Shown here: positions 54,976 through 64,000 of the stretch, in pieces | Position numbering within the stretch: the stretch's first letter is position 1 | How the letters are laid out: each line of letters begins with the position of its first letter | From: Amorphophallus konjac | Taxonomy: Eukaryota; Streptophyta; Magnoliopsida; Alismatales; Araceae | Assembly (NCBI GenBank): GCA_022559845.1 | Contig: CM040128.1 | Span: 266,420,698-266,484,697 of the forward strand | Direction: 5' to 3' | Length of the DNA stretch: 64,000 nt | The notes under the pieces: model-generated | The model's input: the letters and a program-made list of their open reading frames with translations, nothing else | Told to the model about the DNA's origin: nothing | The model's database searches: none | Made by a program: the position numbers and the translations under genes

Positions 54976-55808
54976 TGGTTAGCACGCTGAGCTGCTCCTT
55001 CCTCTAAGGGGTGGTCGCTGTTGACTCCTAATGAAGGTGATGGTGTGGCAGACACCTCACCGGATGCCCTTACAGAGTCATCAATCTTAGGCTCAGCTTC
55101 TGCTTGTCCGTGATGGAGAGGTAGCAGACCTATGGTGTTGACTGCAAAGTGGACCTCAAAGTCCGTCTCCTGGTCATAGCCAAGGCCCCTTGTATCTTTG
55201 CGGGAGAAGGGAGGTTGCCCACGAACCTGCGGAGGGTTCCACAGTTGATGGAAATACGCCGCTCGTGCAGGGTCCAGAGTTTGCGGGATGTGCTCCTTTC
55301 TGCACATTTCCCTGATGTATTTTGGCATATCGTCCATCACCTGGACTGGCTCTGGCACCACATCAACGGGAGTATCCCAGCCGAAATTATCTTCAGGAGG
55401 ACACGGTGGGACTAAATCACCTTTGTAAAAGATGATCGGCTTGTCCCTCTTGCTCTTGTTGCGTCTCCTTCTCCGTTGATAGGAGACTATGAAGGTTTTC
55501 AACTGCTCCACCTCGTACTCTTCTCGTTGGGACGAGAGCTGGAGGCACTTAGGCGGTAAGGAGATACTCCCGTCAATGACCCGACTGATGAGGTTGGCTT
55601 CAAAGTCAACACTTTGCCTCTCTAGTTGAGTTGGCTTGGAGGCGGCACTGAGGCTCAGCTTGTGCAGCTTTACCATGTCTTGTTTGACAGTGAAAAGCTG
55701 CCCTTCCTCAACTCCAGGGTCCACTTTTTGCTTCCCTTTGTTTTTTAAAGACTCGGGATTGTTAAAGTGGGCTTCCCAAAATATAGTGAAGCATCGGCCA
55801 GCTGGCAC
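54975..55808 (-). pseudogene. Outer Tat element: protease-RT linker
   Basis: Frame 55808-54921 encodes a charged linker (VEQLKTFIVSYQRRRRRNKS, PKYIREMCRKEHIPQTLDPA) with a possible degenerate G-patch trace around TRGLGYDQE. It ends at an abrupt junction near 54975, where the reading shifts into post-palm RT. That junction marks an internal deletion of roughly the first two-thirds of RT. Confidence 0.6.
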
Positions 55809-56284
55809 TCATTGGGGTGGAACGGGGCCTGGTCTGCGAAGACCGTATGTTGCTCCCCTTCCTTGGCATATTTAATGCACTGATGCAGAGTTGAAGGAAC
55901 AACCCAGTTCTCATGAAGCCAGGGTCTTCCAAGCAGCATCTTGTAAGATGTGTCGGAGTTGATGATATAAAATGTCGCTTGGGTGACAAACTCACCCAAA
56001 GCTAGCTTGACTACAACCCGACCAAGCGCTTCCTCGGAACCTTGATTGAATCCCGAGATCTTGACATCAGTCACCTTTTGTAAATAAGGTGCCAAGTATA
56101 GAGACTTGAAAGTCTTCAAAGGCATGATGTTGACAGCTGCTCCGGCGTCAACCAAAATGCGATTCACATCATGCCCATTAATCGTCCCCTTCATATATAA
56201 GGAGCGATTATGACATGGAGATGACAGCAACATATCTTTGTCCGTGAAGGAGGCTGTGAGTGCTTCATATGCCTGGGCTTGCAA
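55745..56284 (-). pseudogene. Outer Tat element: retropepsin
   Basis: Minus-strand frame with the aspartic protease core ILVDAGAAVNIMPLKTF and the flap-distal MLLGRPWLHENWVVPS. The active-site triplet reads DAG in place of DTG or DSG. The adjacent linker frame overlaps its end (55808), so a shift separates them. Confidence 0.8.
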
Positions 56285-56356
56285 CTCTGCAACATGGACT
56301 TCATATGCCTCTGGATCTTGAAGTATCTTGACAAGAGCCTCTCTGAGGTCTTTGCT

Positions 56357-58264
56357 CTAGGCAATGGCTTCCCAAATAGTGACATTTGTTGGGAACCGCT
56401 TCATATGATGAATGATTTTGTGGTCCGCGCGAGCACGGGTCTTGTCAAACGGCGGGATGATCTCCGCCAGGGTCTTCGGCGCCTGGCGAGGCTTCTCCCA
56501 CTTAGAAGGGCGCTCCTCCGCATCCTGACCCTCCGCATTTTCTTGGAACAGCGGAGCCAAAAATTCCTCTGGAGGTGGCAAAGGCCCATCATACTGGTCC
56601 TCATTAGAAGGACCGGCCGGGCTTGTAGTCCCGACCCTGTTGGAGGGGCCGGCTTGCTCTGACGCCTCCTCGCGCACTTGCAACTTGGCTGACTCCTCTT
56701 CTTCATCAGAGGATGTGATTGAAAAAGGGACGCCACCTGGCTTAGCCGTTGAGATGGGGCATGAACCCTTTGAGGGGCCGAGGATGAAAGGGATCCCCCT
56801 CACTTGAGTTTCCGGGACAGGACCCGGCTTCTCCCCTCTGAATATTATGACCGGGTCAAGAGTCAGGAGATCTTCACGTCCACGTGCTCGGCCACGACCT
56901 CAGCCACGTCCCCGGCCATTTCTTGCCGAGCGGCGCTGATATGTCGCCACAGGGGCCTGGCCTCCAATGCTATCAGCCGTGGGACAGTAAATATTGTCGG
57001 GCGGCGGAATCGCCACCATGTTGCAGGAGAGCTCTTGCAGCATTTTCTCGAGCATCTCGACAGTGAGCTTCTCATCTTTATAGAATAAGGAGAGATCCTC
57101 CAGGATTGGGAAGTCTTCACATTCTTCAAGACGGTGAACCATTTCTCGGAGCCATTGCAGAAGACGGGCTTTGCGCCCAAGCTTGTCCCAGGGAATTTAT
57201 TCGTCTAGAGTGACGACCCTGGTGGGATGAGGGGGAGTGTACTCCTCCAGCTCATCTATGAGCTTTTGAAGTCTTTGTAGGGGAGTTGGCTCCTTATGAG
57301 CCTCCATAGCAGCTGCTTGCTCGGCTTGCTTCTTTAATCTCCTCTTCAAATTCTTCATGCGGTTCTTCTCTTGCTTCTTTTGACGGGCCGCCTCCTGAGA
57401 AGAGAGAGGAGTTTGCTTCGGCAGTGGGACTCGCTTGCCCCCAGAATTTTGCTTCTTACCCCAGGCTGGCTCCTTAGGGGCCTTAGTGCCACGACTTTTT
57501 CTGGGGGCAACCTTGATCCAATTAACTTCCTCCGGCTGAGCTTGGAAGGTGGCATTGATTGCCTGAGCAATTATTTCAGGGGGTAACTCCTGGAACTCTG
57601 CCAGTCCACAGTGGAGCCTCTGGGGGCTTTGTAGTTCCACTGATTTTGTTTGGGCTGGTGTGTTGGCTTGCTTGAGCTGCTGAGGCCTTTCTACAATTGG
57701 CGGCCTCGCTGGGCTGACAGAGGCCTTAATTGGGGTCTTTGCGGGCTCAAGAAGCCGAGTTCTCTCCACGACTAATGGCCTTGCTGACTTGGCAGGAGCT
57801 TTGGCTGAACATTCCGACGCCTTAGCTTTGCCTTTGTTGTCTGGCCGAGAGTTCTCTCTTATGATGATGCTAGACTGACTGGACCTGGGACGGACCTTGG
57901 AACTCTCTCCCGCGGCTTGGCTTCCTGGGTTTTGGACTTTAGGCCCTTTATAGGTGACCTTGCCTTTAGTGAGTAATGGGAATTCATCATTTTCTGCGGG
58001 CTCACTTGGTCGGGCTAATCGGGAGAAAGCTTCGATTTCTCGCCGAACCTACTGGAGAGTCTCCCTAGCGGCCTCTGCAAGACGCAACCTCATCATGGAG
58101 TTCCCCTGAGTATCGACAACCCCTCTCTGGATGAGGGCTTCAATGAAGTCTTGAACCTCTGGGCATTGTCGAGTGGGGTGAGACACCCTTGCATGATACT
58201 TGCAATAGCGGGGGTGACTCTTGGCTGTCTCATTGTAATAAGACGGTGGGTCATGTGTCAGCAC
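56357..58264 (-). pseudogene. Outer Tat element: gag C-terminal/linker region, broken
   Basis: Several minus-strand frames (58264-58049, 57769-57197, 57142-56900, 56803-56357) carry low-complexity Lys/Glu/Pro sequence with no catalytic motif. The first holds a zinc-knuckle-like module YCKYHARVSHPTRQC followed by FIEALIQRGVV. The frames are offset, so the original polyprotein is broken in at least three places. Confidence 0.6.
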
Positions 58265-58486
58265 CCAGCCATCCTCCAGAAGTTTATCAAAAATCTTCTC
58301 AGTGTCTTCCTTAGGAAAAGAACACTGATGAGATGGTTGCCACCCAGGATACCATAGTGTGGACTTGGGCGATTGGGAACTGGCTCCCTGGGAACTGACT
58401 CCCTCCTCCTACGGCTCGTGGAACTGGAAGGCTGCCGAGGCGTGAATCACATTGACGGAGAAGTGAAGACTCCTCTGTGTATGCGG

Positions 58487-59272
58487 CTATGGTGAATTGA
58501 CCAGGAATTCACCCATGTTGACCTTCCCTCGCCTGATTAGGTCCTCGGCGAGGTCCTTGAATGGCTCGCAGTTGTGGATAATATGGCCAACAACTTCATG
58601 GTAGGGGCAATAGCCCTGATGAAAAGCAGCACCTGGTGTTTGCTCCATGGGTGATGGGCTAATCAACCCTGCCCGCTGACATGCAAAGAATATATTGGGA
58701 GTTTTCTCCAAAGGGAAGGAGTATAACTTCTCTGGGAGCTCGACTTGAAGTGGAGCCTCCACATCTTCCGATGAGTCCTCCTCGTCTTCAGATGAATCCG
58801 AGGACTCTTCAGAGAGCCAACCCCTGAGCGGGGCCCGACCCGTGGGTGACACACTCGTCTCCTGTATGTGGGCTGGAACTAACCCCTTGGCAAATGGGCC
58901 AAAAGGGAAGGTGGACAACTGCTGATCAATGCTTTCCAGGAACTGCAGCAGGCGCCTTTGTTCCAGTTGCAATTGCCGGATTTCCCCTCAGATTTTCTGA
59001 ATGGTTCTTCGCAATGCTAGACATTCAGGGAATGAGGAAGGAGCTGCCCCCGGGCCAGTGTGGGACTGTTGATTTGAAGGCCCGGCCTCAGAGGCGTTAG
59101 AGCTCGAGACCATCGCCACCATATGAACCACATTAGCCGACCGGTTCGATCGGCTCCAGGCATGAGGTTGAGGTGGGTCGACTGCGTGGCCCAACATATT
59201 TACCAGGCCCTTTTGAATGAGCTCTTCTGCTATATTCTTGAAAATATAGCAGTCGCCGATGGTGTGACCCAA
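58487..59272 (-). pseudogene. Outer Tat element: repeated CxYH-H-C modules
   Basis: Two frames: 59272-58988 starts GHTIGDCYIFKN, EELIQKGLVNM; 58972-58487 includes YCPYHEVVGHIIHNCEPF, EDLIRRGKVNM. With the module at about 58205-58120 this makes three copies of a C-x-Y-H-x4-H-x4-C motif, each followed by a helix and a LIxRGxV-like tail. Stops between them prevent one continuous protein. Confidence 0.65.
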
Positions 59273-59275
59273 CCT

Positions 59276-60399
59276 TCAGTGATACACACAATAGGTAGGA
59301 TCCTCTGTCTTGTCCACCTCTGAGGGCTTCCGCGGATCTGGCAGGGTGGTGAGCTGCTCTTTCATGCATAGATCAAAGAGCATTTTAGTATGCTCCTTCC
59401 TGAAGGAATAAGGCGTCTTCATGTTCTCCGCCAACCGAGACGCGCTTGCCTTGGCATCAGGCTTCTTGCCATTGCCTTTAGACTTTCCTTCCCCTTTATC
59501 TCCATTTGTCGGGGAGAAGTCGACGGCATTTACCTCCTTGCCGTTAGCCAGACGGTCTTTGGAGGATTTGCCTTTGGCAGAAGCTTGTGTAGGGTGGTCA
59601 GCAAAGAACATCTCAATCTCTGCCACCACTGTATTGAGCTGGTCAAAGCTTCTGATGTTTGAGCCCAGAAGCTTTTCACTGACTTCTGCCGAGAGACCCC
59701 TGCGGCATATGGTGATCGCATCCTCAGGCATCGGAGGATTATCGCAGTGCATGCTGACGTCCCTCCATCGCTTGATGAAGTCTAATGCTGTCTCACACTT
59801 CTTCTGTCGAAGGGAACAAAGCTCTGCTAAGGAGACTTTGCGTTCGACCATTTGGAAGCGGTCGACAAACTTCTTTTGCATATCAGCCCAATCAGATATT
59901 GAATTGGGCTTCAACCTTGAATACCACTGGAAAGCGGTGCCAGTCAAGGACGTGGAGAAATACCGCAATAAATATGCCTCATCCAGGGCTAATTTACCCA
60001 TGGCGTCATGTAATAGGCCAGGTGTTCATGCGAAGAACCCTGCCCATTGAACTTCTGGAGTTTTGGGGCCTTCGGGCAATCTAGCGGAAGCTTCTTGAAT
60101 TGATGATGGAGGGGATATGGCACGCTGTACAAATCAATGGTAGCCACTCCCTCCCCATGTTGAGCAAACTTCGCCTCTACGATGCGCTCGATCATCTGCT
60201 TCTGCGCCATGAGGCTTTCTGCCGCAGGAGTAGCAGATGACCGCGCATTGGCTTCATGCGGCGGGACTTCGAAGTCCACCGCTAGTGGAAGTCTTGCAGC
60301 GGTGACAGAGGCGTTGGCTGCTGCTGGAATGGGAGAAGGCTGCTGATCCGCTCCAACCGGTGCCACCTGAGGTGGGACATGAACCTCCTTTTCACGCAA
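59276..60399 (-). pseudogene. Outer Tat element: gag core
   Basis: Frame 60399-59989 ends with KLPLDCPKAPKLQKFNG; frame 60001-59276 continues with the Gypsy gag domain (LLRYFSTSLTGTAFQWYSRL, WADMQKKFVDRFQM, TALDFIKRWRDVSMHC). The one-base shift at about 59990 falls inside the domain. The frame closes at a TGA right after YCVYH; the next codons (RLGHTIGDC) complete the zinc module, so the stop probably arose from CGA by C-to-T change at a CpG. Confidence 0.8.
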
Positions 60400-60438
60400 A
60401 AGCGACTGTAGCAGGTTCTTGAGCTCTTGGTTCTCTCG

Positions 60439-62028
60439 TCAAAGCTCATCCAATGTGGGGGCCCGTGGCTCTTCCCCCAGCTCTTCTTCATGCCGGGAGT
60501 GACTGTCCCCATCAATACTGTGGACGTCTTCCTGGCGCTCTTCTTGCCGTACCAGCTCAGGCTGAGATGTACCGGCGGTCGGCACCGGCTGCGTCTGCGC
60601 TAGAATCCGGGAGACCGGCCTTGACCTCCTCAAATATTGGATGGGTTGGTCAAGCTCTCCCGAGGTGTTCTCGGGCTGTTTATCGCCAGAGGTGGCGTAA
60701 CAGGTGAACACTTTGACGGTGTCATCAGTCACTTGGACTCGGGATGTGGATGCTTGAGGGGAGCGATCCTCTTCCATGTGCGTGGAACTGGCCCACGGGG
60801 AAGTCGGCCGCACCTTCTTGCCAGCTCCTCGGCGCTTTTGCCCCCGTAGGGGTTGAGATGTAAATCCCGCAGATGTCGAGGCCTCAGTGCTTGGCAGACT
60901 CCGCATTCGCTGAAGCTCCGACATGCAGAAGGGCTCCTTCGCCCTCGCGCACCTTATGATTCGGGCCTCCTCCTTGGTGACCTAGATCTTCTTCAAATGG
61001 AGCTGGCACTCCTCAATTGGGTTGCCCCCTGTTCTTGGACGGGGAGCTCGTGGCTTGGGCCGTTGCAGAGGGCCCTGGATTGCCGCCGATACGGCAGATT
61101 TCTTCTTCTTCGCTCCGTCCTCCCGGACTTGCCGGAGGGGCTCGAAACGGTTGGAGGTGGGAATGGTCGGGACATGACGATCCCTTGGCACGATTGGCTC
61201 GCCTCCATCGAGCCGGATGCGGATGTCTCCGACAATCATAGTCTTGTCGGAGCGAGAAACAGCCGCTTCGGGCCTTGCACCCTTGCGGCTACGACGTTGC
61301 CCCCATTGGGCAGGGGCGGCGGTGGTGGCACCCGCCATAGGCATGATGTCATCCTGACGGCGGCGGTGTTGCCCCCGTTGAGCACGGGCAGCACCTCTGA
61401 GGGTGGCCGCATTGGAGTTGGGACCGTTATGGCGACGGCGTTGCCTCCGTTGAGCATGGGCAACGCCAGCAGTGATTTGATTGACCGAGAAGACTCGGCC
61501 AACAACTGGGGCAGAAGGCCTGACACCTTCAGCCATTGACATAGCAGCCAAGCGAACTCGGCTGGTCGTCGGGATGAAGGGCTTGACACCCTTAACAGTT
61601 GAGGAGTTGACCGGATAGACCCGGCCAGATGCTGCAGCAGAGGGTCTGACACCCTCAGAGACTACCTTGTTGACCGGACCAACCCGGTAAGTTGTTGAGA
61701 CCGAGGGCCTGACGCCCCCGACCGTTGTCTTCTTAGCCGAGCGGACTCGACCGGCAATTGAGGTTGAGGGCCTGACACCCTCGATAGTTGCCTTGTCGAC
61801 CGGGCGGACCCGGCCAGTTGTTGCAGTAGAGGGCCTAACACCCCCAGTGATGGTCTTGTTGACCGGACTGACCCGGCCGGTTGCTGGAGCTGAGGGCCTG
61901 ACGCCCCCGACAGTTGTCTTCTTGACCGGGCGAACCGGGTGATGCGGGACGGGACCACGGACACGACAAGCTCGCGGTTGTCCCTTAACGAGGGAAGCGT
62001 CGGACGTGCGCGGTTGAGAAACCGGCAA
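60439..62028 (-). pseudogene. Outer Tat element: leader ORFs with tandem 21-residue repeats
   Basis: Frame 62028-60982 (348 codons): from about 61935 to 61480 it holds seven to eight copies of a 21-residue (63-bp) repeat of the pattern VNKxTxxGVRPSxxxTGRVxP. A second repeat of about 23-25 residues (AxAQRxQxRR) follows. Frame 60924-60439 is a Ser/Thr/Glu-rich segment leading into gag. No known domain. The first 30 or so codons overlap the neighbouring LTR end at 61940, so the true start is unknown. Ogre/Tat elements often have an extra ORF before gag, which is the likeliest identity. Confidence 0.55.
61480..61935. repeat. 63-bp tandem repeat
   Basis: Seven to eight units with GGCCTGACGCCCCC or GGCCTGACACCC cores spaced 63 bp apart (for example at 61708, 61771, 61834, 61897), interleaved with GTTGACCGG and ACCCGGCCAGTTG blocks. 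In-frame, so it expands the protein repeat without breaking it. Confidence 0.8.
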
Positions 62029-64000
62029 GGAGCTAGGGTGATCGGCTCTCTCGTGTGCCCGGATCGGGTCACGGGACGGTCTCGCACTCTCTCGTAGCAG
62101 CGGTAATGAATAGATAAAGTGAGCTAGATATCCCTACACATGCTCTCTAGCAGCGGCATAAACAAATATATATAAAGTAAGTAAAATACCGAGAAGAGAG
62201 CGAAAATGATACCTCCACGCGCTCGGCGTGGGGAAGACAGACCCTGCCGAAAATCGTACTCCCGGGACAATTAATACACCATATTACAGCAAATGAATTA
62301 CTACCCACTCCACGCAGGGAGGTAAAGGGCTACACAAACGGGCTCGGGAGGACCGAATTCGGGTTGACGGGCGGCTTCTCGCGTCTCTTCGGCAGCACCC
62401 GAACTAGTGACGGTGGGGCCCACGTGCTGTCCGGAGGGGCCGTGTGGGACCCGGTGGTACCGCTGTAGTGGAGGATGCCTGAAAGGGCGCTCCCTGGAGT
62501 GGGGGCGTGCTGGTTCGCCGGCCGGAGGCTGGGCGGCTCCGATCGACACCGGTCGGAATAACCGGCCACAGGCTGCAACTTCTGGTTTTCAGCGCGCGTC
62601 TCGGCGAGAACAGGCGCTGCGATCAGCCCCGATGTCAGATCGACACGAGACTGGCACCGTTGGAAAGCTAACTTCAAATCCTTCAATCTAGGCTAGATCT
62701 TCACGGATCTGGACTTATAGAATTTCCAAGTTCTGTTGTATAGTTCCTGAAATCTCAGGTCAGTAGAGAACTTTCCTGTGGATTGCCTTTGACCGTGAGG
62801 TAGACGTCCGAATATGGGGTTGTGTTCTTCATAAAAGTTGTGGGAAATCAAGCTACAAAACCAGGACTATGTTTGGATCTGGATTTGGGGGAGGCTACGA
62901 GTTTCTATGATTTTTGCACTAGCAGTGGGTCAGATCTGGAATCTGGCTGACAACACTGTAGCTGAGGAAGAACACGAATTTCTAAAAATAGATAGAAGGC
63001 TGATAAAAAATTAAGAAAATTTGTGGATGTAGGGGGTGATGGAAAGAACTCCCAGTAAAATTGGGAGGGTTTTGACAAATCAAAAAGATGGCCGAGGTGA
63101 GAAACACAGGGCTGCTGTCACTGTAGACAGAGATAAAACAGAACTAGGAATGAAAGATGCACGAAAATGAGAAAATACTAAAAGATGGAATTGGGGCTTA
63201 CAAATTTATGTGGAGCTTGGGATACAAGGGAAGAACACATCATAAAAATTTCAGACCACGAAGAGGCCGTGGCTGATAGCAGGAATTTCGGGAAGAGACC
63301 TCTGTCCAGCAGGACAGAACACCGAGAACGGTTTCGCGGCGGCTCGAAGGCGGCACGAACGGCGGCGGTGGCGGCACAGATGATCACCGGAGATAGAGGG
63401 GAGGAGATAGAAGATAGAAATCACTCTAGAACTTGAGGTTGGAGGAGAGAAACCAGAGGGAGAGAGGAGGGGCTCAAGAACACTCTTGATTTTCTAACAA
63501 TTTTCTCTTCATTTCTTCATTTATTTCTAATGACACTATACATAGGCTTATATAGAAAATGGAAAGGGGTGGGGGGCTGATAATTTCATGGGAGATAGGC
63601 CATTTTCTTCCCCCATGTGGTCAAAACTCAAAATAAATAAATTACATATGGAGGGGACACTCCTTTGACTAGGTAGGTAAGGTAGGTGGCCAACTTTGAC
63701 ATTTTATACCACTTATCTCCCATGTGGTCAATTAGCATTCAAACCTTCTAGATGGCCACCTAGGATGGTTGACCAGCCCCACTTGGATGAGGTGGACCAA
63801 TGGGGAAGGGGAGGGGGCCCCCTAGCTGGACCTACTACACATTTGCATAAAAACTCACACAATCCATGGGAATGACTCATTGGCTTATAAAGCCTTACAT
63901 TTGTGTACATACTTTCTCAAGGATATAAACACAAACTAAAAGGACATAAATACAAAAGAAAAAGTACATGCTCGGCGTCGATTCCCATCACCGGGCCGGT
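61940..64000 (-). repeat. Chromovirus-like LTR, extends beyond the window
   Basis: Minus strand ends ...GTCCCGCATCA at 61940, the terminus also seen in the elements ending at 16463 and (with T for C) at 19540. Body similarities to 19797-21100 include CTCCACGCAGGGAGGTAAAG near 62310 and the GGCGGCTCGAAGGCGG block near 63340. No primer-binding site follows the LTR end, so it is a solo or 3' LTR, or the copy was truncated on that side. ORFs inside (62301-62686, 63178-63436) show no domain. Confidence 0.6.

Noticed and set aside
62301..62686. 82-118-codon frames in the right-hand LTR
   Set aside because: Lie in LTR sequence related to 19.5-21.4 kb, where they are not conserved as frames.

Overview
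The window is nuclear DNA of a flowering plant made almost entirely of transposable elements nested in one another. I see no ordinary single-copy host gene, no rRNA, tRNA or CRISPR. The evidence is initiator-Met-tRNA primer sites (TGGTATCAGAGC type), Sirevirus-like polypurine tracts, a Tat-lineage Ty3/Gypsy polyprotein with two RNase H domains, chromovirus tails, a LINE relic, and plant-mobile-domain (PMD) and DUF7745-like genes. The species cannot be named from this sequence.

Layout. (1) 1-10648 is a giant inverted repeat. Two arms of about 4.5 kb each hold PPT, Copia-type LTR, PBS and a broken gag with a coiled coil and four zinc knuckles. They face away from a 1.7 kb loop carrying a frameshifted plant transposon-protein ORF. 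(2) 10649-18400 is the pol-less tail of the right-hand element, with iterated PPTs and LTR pieces, and a small LTR element inserted at about 14.14-16.46 kb. (3) 18409-23825 holds a minus-strand Gypsy gag relic, PBS and LTR, then a second palindrome whose arms each carry an integrase-tail/chromodomain plus LTR. (4) 23930-25690 is a minus-strand LINE relic with a MITE-like insert. (5) 25698 to about 62000 is a decayed minus-strand Tat-type Gypsy element (call it the outer element): LTR, minisatellites, integrase, RNase H, protease, gag and a repeat ORF. (6) Into its RNase H codons a young, apparently complete 21-kb Tat element has jumped on the plus strand, 32986-54029, with 5-bp AGAGA target duplications and about 99% identical LTRs. 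(7) 61940-64000 is the LTR of another, chromovirus-like element.

The young 21-kb element is the most notable object. It has an uninterrupted 2764-codon gag-pol frame with a G-patch. Between pol and the 3' LTR it carries two antisense genes. One is a PMD gene for which I can lay out eight exons, every intron GT-AG and phase 0, joining into a clean 796-codon frame. The other is a DUF7745-like gene with one in-frame intron. Its non-coding segments carry about 60 copies of a roughly 25-nt mini-hairpin (ACGCCC...GGGCGT), including about nine in each LTR and eleven in intron 1 of the antisense gene. The unrelated Copia LTR at the left holds its own array of about ten mini-hairpins whose stems differ in sequence but remain self-complementary. 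Arrays of tiny hairpins in retrotransposon non-coding DNA are the structure I consider most likely to be undescribed.

All positions were read by eye. Family names rest on recognisable motifs, not on database searches.
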